Of a stretch of 64,000 bases of DNA, positions 1 through 13,300 are shown in pieces. Source of the DNA: Balanoglossus misakiensis (Eukaryota > Hemichordata); NCBI GenBank assembly GCA_040954595.2, contig CM082579.2, positions 15,500,001 through 15,564,000 on the forward strand, read 5' to 3'. Positions within the stretch are counted from its first letter, which is position 1. Every line of letters starts with the position of its first letter. Made by a program: the position numbers and the translations under genes. The notes beneath the pieces are model-generated. The model did not search any database, was not told where the DNA came from, and saw nothing but the letters and a program-made list of their open reading frames with translations.

Positions 1-533
1 CAAGAGAACGACACTTCATGCTCCATAACATTTCCGAAAATGAAGAAAAGAGTTATTTTTTTAGGATTTTTCAAAAATTTACCATTTTTGTCAAAATATG
101 GCCAAAATGGCTATTTTTACTTGAATTCCGTCAATATCTTTGCATTTTTGGAGTGGTCGAAAGTTTTAACATACAATCAACATGTCATATATGATCAGGG
201 CACCAAATTCGAAGAACAAAGGTTTTTTTTATTTTTTTTTCTAAAAATGACATTTTCAAGGAAAATTTGGTAAAACGCAATTTTGTCTGCAGTGAGCCAA
301 AGTAGACGGTCTTTTGTGGAATTTGTATCGATATATACATACGAAGAGCATTCTATACTCCATCAGATTTCCGAGAATGTAGAAAACAGGTATTTTTGTA
401 ATTTTCAAAAATTTACCATTTTGTCCAAATTGTGGCTAAAATTGTTATTTTCGTGTTGAATGCCGCCAGTGTCACTGCTTTTAAAAGTCATAAAAACTTT
501 TAACATACAAGCAATTGTTTATATATGATCAGG
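1..533 (+). repeat. Satellite unit, left part (copy I)
   Basis: This stretch matches 51649-52075 plus 62665-62772 with only scattered differences, at an offset of about 51,645 bases. Removing the later insertions gives a tandem unit of about 1.97 kb. The text is AT-rich with many 'aaaaatgacattttt'-like words and has no convincing gene. The short reading frame at 40-273 is low-complexity and is not supported as coding. The unit is cut at 533, after 'gatcagg', by the LTR retrotransposon and resumes at 50203. Confidence 0.85.
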
Positions 534-1267
534 TGTGACGATATTCTGTGATTTAGCATAATTGTATGTACTTGTAATTGTCTCTCTAGAGTTTACGCCC
601 TCGGTGGTGAGATTTAGTATATTGAATACGTGTGTTTTAGTAGCTTGGGGAGTCTTGAGGACCACCTGGTCTGACTACTTCCTAGGGGATTTGATTTGAT
701 GGCAGCCATAGCGTTTGACGTGTATGATTTTGGATCCATAGACATCCTCCAACCATGTGAGTTTTGACTATCACTTTTCATCTCAACCTGTGGTATATTT
801 TAAGAACCCAACACACTACACTGAATTGATGTCGAAATGTTTTGAAATTGGGCGTTTAGCCGTATGGAACTTTGATCTGTCAATGGACATTGATGGTGTG
901 GAATAAATGTGCGGTGACGTCTCGGTGTACTTTGGCAAGTGCACGAAGAGTATCTGCGTCGCGGTCAAGTCGGACAGGAGGAAGACCTGGATGAATTACC
1001 AGACTCCACATGCATGCCAACGAGGACGATGTTTGTCGGACTTTATTTATTAGATTCAAGTTAAGTTAAGATAAGTTAAGATTGTAACGGATTATTTTCA
1101 TAAGTTTGACCACGTGGCGTTTTGATTGTCATGTCTGTATATGGTATTTTGATGTACGAGTAATATTTTCATGATTAGTAATTAAATCCCCAGGTGGAAT
1201 ATATTTTCGTAGATTTGATCGTTCGATTCGATTTGTCTAGTTCACGTATGGCCGTCGATGCGTGACA
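534..1267 (+). repeat. 5' LTR of the Gmr1-like element
   Basis: This 734-bp LTR starts TGTGACGATATT and ends CGTGACA. It is identical to 49469-50202 except for two single-base differences near the start, in the 'gtgatttag' and 'taattgtctc' regions. The near identity shows that the retroelement inserted recently. Confidence 0.95.
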
Positions 1268-1285
1268 TGGGGGCTCGTCCGGGAT
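1268..1285 (+). promoter_or_regulatory. Primer-binding site, tRNA-Pro type
   Basis: The 18 bases directly after the LTR are TGGGGGCTCGTCCGGGAT. This matches the well-known proline-tRNA primer site of gammaretroviruses such as murine leukaemia virus, so tRNA-Pro is the likely primer for minus-strand DNA synthesis. Confidence 0.9.
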
Positions 1286-1358
1286 ATTAACCGTAGTATT
1301 AGTTACGTAGTATAGATTGTGGTATAGATTTATTTTTGAGTATAAATATAGAAGAAAC

Positions 1359-1795
1359 ATGGATATCGCAGAATTTATTGAGTCACCATCCCTTGCCGGA
1401 TTGGAAGCATGTAAAAAGGTGGATTTAATTGAGATTGCAAACAAACTTGAGCTCAGCGTGAAAACTTCCATGCGTAAAGATGAAATTAAGCGTATCATTG
1501 TTGCATTTCTGGTCGATGAGGATAAATTGCCACTAGATGCTTTAATTCAGTATCCTGAAATTGAAGAAAAGTCGACAAATGCGGATTTGCGTCTGATGGA
1601 ATTAAAAATGGAATTTGAATTGAAGGAGAAATTGAAATTAAAAGAAATTGAAATGCAGGAAAAATTGAAATTAAAAGAATTCGAAATTAGAGTAAAAGAA
1701 ATTGAAACTGCGGAAAAGATGAAAATAAAAGAAATGGAAATGAGAAATAATCTTGAGAGAGAGTCAATGGGTCTTCAACCAGATGTAAGAAATAA
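1359..1795 (+). pseudogene. gag: Gag N-terminal part (SAP-like domain plus coiled coil), interrupted
   Basis: The reading frame opens at ATG 1359. Its first 60 residues look like a small SAP/HeH-type helical domain (a KKVDLIEIANKLEL segment, then RKDEIKRIIVAFL). A long charged coiled coil rich in KEIEM/KEKLKLK repeats follows. Gmr1-like and related gypsy Gag proteins often have this layout upstream of the capsid domain. The frame runs about 8 codons into the terminal repeat of the inserted transposon and stops at 1820. The capsid part that should follow begins at about 44969. Gag is therefore physically split by 43 kb and cannot be made intact from this copy. Confidence 0.85.
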
Positions 1796-1826
1796 CACGA
1801 TTGGAAATATTTTGGGATAATTGGAT
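1796..1826 (+). repeat. Left terminal inverted repeat of the giant transposon
   Basis: These 31 bp start CACGATTGG and are the exact reverse complement of 44938-44968. Similarity stops abruptly just inside, at about 1827. Confidence 0.93.
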
Positions 1827-2489
1827 TTGGAACAGTTTGCCAAAAATGATGGAAAAATATGTTACCAGACTGTAATTTTCACTACAGGCTGAGTTAAATT
1901 GCTTAATTTAAACCACTCTGCTGTGCAATTAAATTTCTTTCATTTTTTTTCATATTATCTAGCCAAACGTAACACTTTTAGAAATGTCAAAGAATATATA
2001 TATAATGAAAAATTGAAAAGCTTCCACTATCATAGAATAATGTCTACATGTATGAAATTACATTTTTTTCATCATTTACCTATTTTTAATGTTTGAGTGT
2101 TGTCAGACCACAATTTTTTTCAAAGTAATAATCAGTACTTTGAAAGGATGATGCCAGTTCATTGTAATCTCTCTAATTTTGTCAACCTGCCATTTTTAAC
2201 ATGGCGTAAATGTTTACAAAATTAAGATATTTTATACTTTTGATATCTTTACCAAAATGAGACAAAGAAAACTAGCTTAAATTACAGTATTTTATTCAAT
2301 CTACTCAAACAATGCACTATATTTTGGTAGCTGGTAAAATATTTGACTTAAAATGACATTGTAGCATTAAATTGAATCTAAATATGTGCAACTGTTGAAA
2401 AATCTATCTAATAAATGGTATATGATGGAACAAAATGTAGCTATAAAATCAAACAAGGAAAAATGGTCAAAAATATACAATAGGAACTT
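1827..2489. other. Left subterminal AT-rich spacer
   Basis: This AT-rich stretch lies between the terminal repeat and the subterminal array. I see no gene, and the reading frame at 1899-2096 is low-complexity. It could hold a promoter or transposase sites, but nothing specific is visible. Confidence 0.4.
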
Positions 2490-3180
2490 GTGCTTAATGA
2501 CCCTCAACTATTGAAGACCATCACAGATATGACCCTCTATTTTTGAAGGTCACTGTGGACATGACCCTCAATTATTGAAGGCCATCACAGATATGACCCT
2601 CTATTTTTGAAGGTCACTGTGGACATGACCCTCAATTATTGAAGGCCATCACAGATATGACCCTCTATTTTTGAAGGTCACTGTGGACATGACCCCCTAT
2701 TTTTAAGGTCACTGTAGACATGACCCTCAATTATTGAAGGCCATCACAGATATGACCCTCTATTTTTGAAGGTCACTGTGGACATGACCCTCAATTATTG
2801 AAGGCCGTCACAGATATGACCCTCTATTTTTGAAGGTCACTGTGGACATGACCCTCTATTTTTGAAGGTCACTGTGGACATGACCCTCAATTATTGAAAG
2901 CCATCACAGACATGACCCTCTATATTTGAAGGGCACTGTGGACATGACCCTCAATTATTGAAGGCCATCACAGATATGACCCTCTATTTTTGAAGGTCAC
3001 TGTGGACATGACCCTCTATTTTTGAAGGGCACTGTGGACATGACCCTCTATTTTTGAAGGGCACTGTGGACATGACCCTCAATTATTGAAGGCCATCACA
3101 GATATGACCCTCTATTTTTGAAGGTCGCTATGGCAATGCCCCTCTTTCTGTGAAGGCCACTTTTGACGTGACCCTGAAGA
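2490..3180 (+). repeat. Left subterminal tandem array (32-bp monomers, about 21 copies)
   Basis: Two 32-bp monomer types alternate: ATGACCCTCTATTTTTGAAG followed by GTCACTGTGGAC, and ATGACCCTCAATTATTGAAG followed by GCCATCACAGAT. Each is partly palindromic (TGACCCTCAA...TTGAAGGCCA). Some stretches repeat only the first type. The last copies, after about 3120, are degenerate. The core is shared with the array at the right end of the transposon. Subterminal repeats bound by transposase or a TnpA-like protein are a known feature of CACTA elements, and that role is inferred here. Confidence 0.9.
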
Positions 3181-4315
3181 CATCTGACTAGATGATCCCT
3201 TTTCTTTCATTTTCCCCCTCTGTTCACGAACTTTCGTATTAGAAATAACCATTATTACAAATAGCTGTCAGTGATAGGCAGGAAGTTTTGAGGGACATGT
3301 TACATCATATTTCAATAGTTTTGTGTAGTTGTAGCATCACAACAAAATACTCAAATGAACAATAATTTCAATTTTTTCTGAAAGCAATTTATTGTTAATA
3401 AAGTAAAAATAGGTATATACAACTTTATGAACAAAATCAGTGTATCTCATAATCTGTGGTAAGACATATAGCATATGATGACCAGCTCACCTTAAAATGC
3501 AATCACTGGGAAAGGGACAGAACTACTGTCATTCGAATGGATGACCAAATTTCAAAGCAATCAAATGTGTGGCAAAAATTCTCAAATATCTTGCTACCTT
3601 AAAGGTATACGGTCACCTATACAAATTTAGCCACAGTTACCATGGTAAATCGAGATCTAACCAATCACAGATTTTCAGTGGGTGGCACACGCGAAAATAA
3701 AGCGTTCTTTAGAACACTCAAATACGCCATTTCAACTATATATGGCGATATGTAAATTGGAGGTGACTGTATGCCTTTAAATGGGTGTACATGTATATTT
3801 CCTGGGTATGAGATAAAACTTGGTGTGTGACTGACAGAATTTGAAGAAGGTGTTTTTCTACCATGTTTTACAAATGCAGATATGACACCCAACTACTATT
3901 TGACTCAAAGTGACTCTAGGCTCCAGTAAAAATAGAAGTTTTACAACATGCAGCTTATACTGCATGTCACTTAAAATCCAATACAAGTCATTCACCCTAC
4001 CCAAAAGTTGGGGGATTTTGCTAAAATCTAAATGGGAAAGGGGCTAGAGATAAGCACTTTTTAGCACATGACAAATAACCATGGTCGTTTTGGTACAAGT
4101 ACTGTTGACATCTTAACATTTCAAAAACCAAATATATATTTACAATCTTTTGTTTGCTTTGAGTGTCTGTATGTCACACATTATGAGAGGTACATTGAAA
4201 AATGTCTGCACAGAGTTGAGAAGGGCTAATAGATTCAGTTGTAGTAAAATCACATGACTTATGGTTGTGTAGATTACTTGGACCATCCACATACACGGCT
4301 TCCATAAAACAGATC
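3181..4315. other. Gene-free spacer downstream of gene A
   Basis: This is AT-rich non-coding sequence between the subterminal array and the stop codon of gene A on the minus strand. It would hold the 3' UTR and polyadenylation signals of gene A. No conserved reading frame was found. Confidence 0.4.
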
Positions 4316-7300
4316 CTAGGCTTCATCTTCATCTTCTATGTCCATTATACAGTTAACTACATCTTGGATGATGGAAAGATGGTCCAAGTCACTGGATGGA
4401 AAAATGCAATGTCGTCCTGCCTCTACTGCTGCTAACAAACCAGTTGCTGAAACAATGAAAAAACAGAACTGTCATATTTTACATTTCCATACTTCAATCT
4501 ATATAAATACCAGATATTAACTGAATATGCTCACGTGCAGTACTGTGATTGGTTGACAGAATAACAAGATTAGAAAAACCAGTGCTAAACCATTTTGGTT
4601 TATAGTGTATATGGTGTAAGGGTTGTGTGTTGCACCATTGTGAAATGTAAACATGTTTGTGGAATTGTTGCCTTGTCAATTTTTGTAAGGGGTTAGGGAC
4701 GATGTCAAATAACAAAAAATAAGTTTAGCTTGAAACCCCTGCACTCCCCCTTGTAACGTAATTGTTGAATACTGATCAGTGCCTCTTATTATTTCATTAT
4801 TGTGACAACTCCATATTTAAACCATAACCAGGATAGAAAAGTACACTATCACACGTATTGATATTTCGACAATATTTGAATGAAAACATTTCTTTTCAAT
4901 TCTGAGTTTACATCAGGTCTTGATTTCTGTTCATGCCTAAGAACCTCTTTAACAAGTTTCAATAAGGAAGACATTTTGGCAAACAACAGGAAATTCAGAC
5001 AAATCTGACTGATATCACATATATGAATTCCCATTCAAAGTTTCCAATCAATTGGACTTGTGGTTTTACTGAAGACTATTTGGCCAAACCCTGCAGAAAT
5101 TCCCAAAAAATACAATTATGCAAATTTCATTACAATTTGATCATATCTGACTGAGATCACCCCTAGGAACCCAAATACAAAGTATCAAAACAATTGCACT
5201 TACAGTTTCACAGGATTTGATTTTTTGACAAAAACAGGAAATATTGCCAAAAATTGCATTTTTGCAAATTTCACCACCGTTTGCACAAATGTGATTCAGG
5301 TAAGCCCTATGAACCTCCATACCAAGTTTCCAATCAATTGGACATGTAATTTCAGAGAAGATTTTTTTTTTAACAAAACTGCAGAAAATTCCCCAAAAAA
5401 TTCATAAAAAATAGCAAACGCCAGATACTGACTCCACCTGAACAAAATCATACGAGGTCTTCCCAAAGTACTTGCACACCAATGCACGCCAATTTTTAAC
5501 TGAATCTGATCCGCTGTTATTAAGTTTTTCAATTTTGACTATTTGAACATTTTTCCAGTTAATATTGCTATAAGCTGACATTGATATACATGTTAGCCAA
5601 AAACCAAAATCAACCTCAAAATAGACATTAAAATATATTGCACCACCATGAGAAGACAAATTCATTCTTCGACAAATTTTCTGGGGCGTCATTGATATAG
5701 CATGGCATATTGTCAAAGTACGTAGTCTCTGTGATAAGATTCCATACACACAAAATGGTAACCTTGGAAGTCCAGCTGACGTAGTTATGCAATGGCGTCT
5801 CGTGTATTCCGTCGCCAAAAAATCATCGTAAAATTGATAGTCGGGGTCACAATTCAAGACGACTTTCTCTAAATTCTTTATGAATGGATTAAATCGAAAT
5901 CGAAATGTTGACGTATGACGTACGGAATGAGATCTGAACAGACATTCAATGTTATCATTCTCGCTCGATCACATATTGGGTAGGCCATCTAGCAATCGCT
6001 ATATAGTATTGGCGATAACAGACTGTCTATAAACACACAAAACGGATTTTACTGTTTAGTGTGATCAACCGCCATGTTATTTTTCTCTGAACAATAGACA
6101 AATAGAAAGCCTGGTGACATTTTGAGATTGACTGTAGATTAACAATTTACGCTCTATGAAGCAACTAAACAACGTTAGCTTCCTTGTGGATTCACGTAGG
6201 GAAGTTATTCGTAACGACGGGTACAGCGTCTCAGCATGGACAGAACCACGGCAATATCGCCAGGAATGTCTCATTTCACAAATTAAAAATTTGATAATTT
6301 CATTACTATCCAAGCCACACCTACCAAAACCTTTCCAGTTCTTGCCATTTAGATCCTGAAACTGTGTAACTGTAACGACGAGTACACTGTCTGAGCACAG
6401 AGCTATATACTATTACACAGCTACAGCCCAAGCTACAGCTAAACTGGACTTTCTCATTCCACAGCGCCCTCAAACAGTCGATCTCCTCAAACTACCGTTT
6501 CCACTGGTCATATATGCGGCATTAACGAAAGCTCTCATAGACAACCATGTAATAGAAAAATTAAAACTTTAATAACTTCATTAATATCAAAGCCACACCC
6601 ACCAAAACCTTTTCAGTTCTTGCCATATGATATCTGAACCTGTGTACTAAATTTGGTTGAAATCGGTTCAGCGGTTCTTGAGATATCGGGTATACAGACA
6701 GACACACACACATACATACACACACACAGACATCGCTAAACCATTAGCTCACGTGATTTTCACGTGAGCTAAAAATGATGACAAAGAAACACATACCCAG
6801 ATTATTCTGAAAGCAAGTTTGACATTATTGTAATCCTGGATATCACACATAATGTCATAATGGACCTGTTGATTATAAAATGGTATTGTACTTTTTACAA
6901 ATAAGTCTTATTTATGACAGCCCCCCCCCCCCCCACCAGCATACTGTTGCTTTATTCTGAAGTTCTTGAATTAGTTGTCTCAAAGCTATATTTGATTATA
7001 TCATGATTGAATACACCCTGTAATTTCATATAAAGAAACATACCTCTCTCACTATCTGAAACATGCAGGACCCACTCTCCAGGATGGCTTAACCAATTTA
7101 TTGTTTGGCTGTAGAGGCCTGTTGGTATCTCACCACTCACTTGCTGTGTTTTTGTTGACCAGACATTCTGTGTTGTCTTGCTGAAATTTTCCAAATAAGA
7201 TTTGCCGTCACCAAAGTAGCCTATAGCCAAACATTTCACAACATCTACCAATCCAGACTTTTGACCTACAGGTGAAATACAAAGGGATATAAACCTTTTG

Positions 7301-10300
7301 TTAGTGCCATGTACAGAAGAAGTAAAGTATCCTACTTGTACAATTATCTATAGTTGACAAGTCATTGTCAATTGCAAAGTCCCTGATGACACATACTTAT
7401 TACACTCGTCCAAAACATCACTGAAAAATCATTGTTGGCTGAAACATGCAAATGAATAAAAGCAAAGGAAATTCGTATAAGATGGTCACCTAGCAGCCTT
7501 ATTTTGATACTGATAATATATGAAACATATTTAGGTACTTGCATGCCCATTTTCCTGTCAATCTGTTCATTAGTTATTGAGTTTTTGATTTTGATACTCT
7601 AATTAAGATACCACAGTCAAGGTGGGGAGAAGAAGTTTTCAAGTTTTTGTAGTGGATGAAATTACATATATACAGATAAACAAGTGATCCTGTACTCTCC
7701 AAACTTGTATACATAATACATGTATACCAAGTTGCAACAGCATGTGTAAATGGCCTTATTCTAACTTATATTGAATAAATACCTCTGGAACAGTTTTCCA
7801 CATGGCAGTATGCCGGTTGAACGTAGCAGTTTTTTTCCTTCTTGAGAACTCCCAGAACATCACTGATCTGCATTACATCACAAATTATTGCAATATTATA
7901 CATCTTCTTTTGTGAATCACAGTTGACAGCTTTTATCATGACAACCAATCGGTTGATATCATCAACAGACCATTCCTACAAGAAAAAATACGTTGAGTGT
8001 CATTAATAAAACTGTCATTGTGTAGTTGTACTCACAATGATAACTGTATAAACAGTCAGTGTTGACAAGAATGACACTGGCAGTTTCAACAAGATAGAAA
8101 TAGCTGTTGTTCATACAGCACAGTTAATGCCGGTCCCATATCATTTTTGTTATTAACCATGAACACAAGTTGTATACTGAGTGATATTCAGATATCAGTG
8201 AATACAATCACAGTTATATAGTTTTTAATGAGCTTTTAATCAAATTGATGGATTCATACCAATGGAAGTACACGGGTGTAAGGTCATGAAGAGGTCATGG
8301 AAACGGCTAATTGGTTGCAAACATGTATGTGACAAGAGTAGAATTTTGAAATAAAAATAACTTACCTTAGGCATATCAATCAATGTTAAGTCAATGCCAG
8401 AAAACCCTGGGCAGTGTTCCTTTAGGAGAACTGTATTTAAATTTTGGACAGCCTCTGAGATCGTAAAAGCATATGTCCCATTTTGGGAATATGCTGCAGC
8501 CTTTTTCGTGTTATCTTTGTACTTCTCCAACAGAAGCAACCGCTGGCAGTAGTTGACAAATCCGTCTGGAATTCCTCTGGAGAAGGACAGCTTGGTAAAT
8601 TCCTCCAGTCTCTCACGTGTTGCTTCTTTCGGAAATCGTTCAGTCGCTTCTTTCCACCCACCATCCAAACAGTTTGTCTGTTGACAAAAGCTCCTCTGTA
8701 TAATGTCTAACTTTTTCAGAGTCGATGCCTCCTTACACATTTCAGCATATGACATAGTGCTGTCAATTACATTTTCCAACAGCAGGCGCTGATCCTCAGT
8801 GTCTATACAGAAAAAGTCTTGGAGTTTGCTGTAGGGTAGAACAGGTCGATTCTTATACTCTTCTCCTTTTAACTTCTGGTCTTTGGTTGCCCCATCTTCA
8901 TACATCTCTATAACAGACATCATCAGTTCAAAGTTTTCAACCATGGATGAAATCCCATAAATAGTTTGCATCATGGCACTGTTGACTCTCTGTAAAATGA
9001 AAAAAAAAATGATTACAAAATTGTTTTCATACAAGTATAGTCATAAAATCATACTACTTAGACCGATTTCACACATATTTATAAGTAACTATAAATCAGT
9101 GGAATCCAAAAAAAAAAAATCATTGAGGAATATTTGCCAATTTGTGTGAGGTGTTTATGTATTGGTTGTTTCGTCTGTTATTGTCAAATGCTATACCTTG
9201 TCAAATTGATTTTCATAGAAAGCTAAAGCTCTATATACACAATGTCATTCATAATATTTTCTAAATCATATTGGGACATCAATCAGGAGAGTTTTCGTAC
9301 ATGGTAAAAAAGCATTGAAAGCTGGGAGGAATTAGAGACATAAGGTATCTATGGAGTAATTTTCCTTCAGGAGAACATCGGGTCTGACTACAATCAATAT
9401 AAGAAATATTAAAAACCACTGAAAACATGGTAAAGCTGCACAAATATAAATACATGTACTTGCCTCTTTCAAAATCAAAGCACACGATTTTTCCCAATTC
9501 GCTTTGTCGTCCTCATTTCTTGTTCTTTCATAGAGTTCTCTACACACTTTGACCTACAAACACAAGAATAGATTACAGCCATTATTAGTCAATACTGTGT
9601 GTACTAACATTTCATATTAATTAGTATCCCAACAATTAATTGATCCTGAATGCAAAGTGAGATGAAATGCAGAAGAATACCAGTTTTTTGTGTTAAAACA
9701 AACAAGCTCCAATGATAATCATTTTTGATATTGTGAACATGTCAGCCGATGGAACATCAGTGATCTCACAAAAAATCATATTTGTGCCTAAATAAAAAAC
9801 TAAGCTATATGAATTTTCTCCATCATTCAACTTCTGTCAGTGTTGTTTCAACTTTTTTTAAGAGTTTTTTTTTTTTTTTTTTTTTTGGGGGGGGGGTGCA
9901 GATATGAAGTAGCTAAAAAGCATACCAGCTAAAAGATGTGTTTCAGAGTACAATCTTGTTGTTAAATTCAGGACAATAGTGACTAGGACAGAAGCCAATA
10001 ACACTGCAATGTAATGTTTCTTACAATTCCTAAAACTTTATTTCCCAACATTGTCTTATCTGTGTTGAATTAGGATTTGATTTGTAATTGTCATGATCAT
10101 TATAACACTCATTCACATCACACACATTACCTTATCTTTAAAGCTCATCTTGCTGTGCTGTTGCATTGTGATGTTGTGTTGGTTGGCTAACCACAGTCTC
10201 TGCTCCTCATTCAAGTCAGCATACACCACAGCATATCTGGACTGCAGCTCTTCCCTATCGGGGTATTTTTCAGCCAGATTCTTTACAGCAAGATACGAGT

Positions 10301-13300
10301 GTTGGCCTCCAATCACTTCGTAAGTGTAACCATTGACCTAAAATTTGCAATTAATATATACATTAAAATTAACATGGGTTATGAATCTAATTTTCAAATC
10401 AATCCAACCAGCAGTTTTCAAGATTTATACTGATCACTCTCATGTTTGTTTCAGCTAATATGATGGTAGTGTCAAACAAAATCTCAATCCAGTGTGCAAC
10501 TAGAAAAATAATAAAAGATGATCCATCCTTTGTTTCCAAAATATTTGTAGAGGAAACTATTATGTCATATACATGTACGCAAATGTACATTTTCCAGCCA
10601 ATAGGAACTTAGCTTGCCATACATATCCCAAATAGGAGCAAAGAATATTATGGCATAACATATAAACCTGTCCAAATAAATCAGACTGATCATGCAAATG
10701 AACAATAAAACCACTGTCCTTGTTAGCCTTAGAAATAAGAAATAAATTGTATTACAGTAATATACATTTTTTGCACTTACATTGCTGTCTCTGAAGTTTA
10801 GCTTGGTTTCTCCCTTCAAAACGACAGCAAGTGGCTGATATGCTTCGTTGTAGAACTCCTCCATATACTCCTGAAGGTGCCTTACCCAATCTTCATTTAC
10901 TTCACGGATTTGTTTTCCAACTTCCATTGATTTGATGCTTATAAGATATGTTCCTATGAAATGGTGAAATTTCAAATACCATTGTCAATTATATTCACAA
11001 AGATTACTCATAAAAACAGAAAATCTTTTTCTGTATTGATATTGTTACTGTAAGTTACTGTTACAAGTTTATTGCTAAAATGCACACAATATTGCTTCAG
11101 CCGTGCACGTATTACAATATGGGACTTTCTAGCTGAATTTAGTTACCACCATATAAAACAAGTCTTTCTAGAAAGATACAAGCTGCCACTTCTAGTGTCT
11201 AAGCTTGATTCATGTTTACATACCAATATGACAACTTCTGATACTTTTCTTCATCGCTTCGGTTTCTTTGTCAATTTCAGCAACCTTTTCGTGTATTTTC
11301 TTTCGCTTTTGTAGAGATGGTATGGCCAGTGCTCTGGCTTGATCACACAGCCTTTTCCTCTTCCTTGATTTTTTTTTCCTTGGAGTTTGAGTTCTGGATA
11401 AAAGAAAAATACACAGAATTACTTCTTTTTGTGAAGAAGCAAATTTTTAGATAAGTAGGAAAGAAACGTAGTTTCACGCATCTCAGACATCATGCATCAT
11501 TCTTAAACACATTTTGAGTTCATCATTGTCATAAAAGTCTAGTGAGAGACTTATCAAGCAATATGTCCCTGATTATGTTGCAATTTCAAAGATGAAATGA
11601 ACTCATGGTTTTAATCTAGAAAGAAACATGACACATTTTGCATCTTTCATGACATGTCCATTGCCAGATATTTATCTGCTGTGTTCTGCTAGAAATTTAC
11701 CTGTAGAAAATGTTAAAGCCAAAAATCATGTTGGACTCTCACAGGAATTTCAAGTCGTTCAAAAAATGTTTATAGGGATAAACTGTGTTTACGCCATCTT
11801 GGAAATTTGCAGTGCATTATGGGTCAATTGAGTTCTCGTTGGGGGGGAGTAGCGTCTACAACCGCTGGAAAATTGGATAGGTTGTAGACGCTACTCCCCC
11901 CAAACCGGAACTCAATTGACCCATAATGCACTGCAAATTTCCAAGATGGCGTAAACACAGTTTATCCCTATAGGGTAGGTTTGGTTACTTGAAACTGACA
12001 ATATATTTGTGAGCCTCAACACTTACCCTGCGGTATTTGGTTCTGAACTAGGGCTATTTTCCTCTACACTTGGGCAATCTTCCTCTTCATCCATGTCATC
12101 TTCATCAGACAATTCCACACTTGACACAGACATAGTACTGCACGGTGATGAACTTGTCTCCCCAGTTTTTTCCAATTCCAGCAGCCTATTGAACTCTTCT
12201 GCGAAGTCAACTGGAGTCTGATAATCTCGTAATTTCCGAGAAAATTCACTCTTGTTCCAGGTGAACGATGAACGAGAGAGCTTGAAGGGATTTTCAACTG
12301 GAAGGCTGAATACAATCTAGTATGAGAAATAAACAGTTTGTTAGTGAACTATAGTTTCAAAAGTTACTACATCATGCACAGCACCAACATAAATCTACAC
12401 AGCTTAGCTTGAGTGGTCTGGTAGTCTATGCACCAAAATAAACACGGCAAATAAGAAATTCACATGAACATACATGTATGGCATAGTCAGCAGCACAGTG
12501 GATTCCCAACAATACAAAACTGGTCAGTTTTTTTTTTCAATCTGTGGCATGTTATTGAATGTGGTTTATTGAATGTGGTCAGGTGCACAAGAAAAGCTAG
12601 AACTGATTTGAAAAACTGATTGGCCCATGTATAACGCCCCTGCTTTAGCTGGGTATGTAGAGAACTACGCGAGGCCCTAGTGTTTTCTGGTTTCCAATTT
12701 TCAAAGACAATGTTACGCCAATGTTGTACCTTTTTCGGGTCCCAAACACGTTCGACGACGTCACGTCGTCAGGTTAAAAGTCATTTCAAAGCCCGGGAAC
12801 TCACATACCTACACAACGCAGGGCTAAGGCTATGACGTCATGATGCAAAACCCATACTTTTCATTAGCTTTGTGTACACGATCAACGCCGCTGGTTTGGG
12901 AAACGCGATCGTTGATCGAGTATTGCATAGCCACATACGATTCAATGAATTTGAGAGTACGAGACCAGAAATATTACATCGCAGTGGCCTGGAGCACAGT
13001 CGCCTGGGAGTTGGGTCGTAAACACTGCGCCGTGTATACGATCCAACTCCCAGTCGACTGTGCCTAGTCTAGGGGTACCACAAGCATTTGTAATGGCGCC
13101 CATTTTTGAAGTTGGCTAAATAAACGGATCACGACCGGAACTGAAGCAAGATAAGACCTTAAATACTTACCTTGACAAAGTCATCGTTTTTTTCGGCATG
13201 GGCACCACTATCATAGGCTACAACTTTCCTTACTGCGCTGTATGGAGTGCTTTTCTTTTTCGGATGAAGTTTTGAGGGGCCACTGTCCTTGTAGTCGAAA

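Noticed and set aside
1359-1820. Complete small gene with a coiled coil
   Set aside because: It follows an LTR and primer site and ends within a terminal inverted repeat. It is the 5' part of gag truncated by insertion.
5402-5857. 151-aa minus-strand frame in the last intron of gene A
   Set aside because: It overlaps an interspersed repeat, has no recognisable motif, and no splice sites tie it to gene A in phase.
6744-6772. Rho-independent terminator
   Set aside because: The hairpin is followed by A-rich rather than T-rich sequence on this strand, and the context is eukaryotic. It is the end of an interspersed repeat.
12064-12315. 83-aa minus-strand frame starting MYSAFQLK
   Set aside because: It is an out-of-frame shadow of gene A exon 2. 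The phase-consistent frame reads IVFSLPVENPFK.
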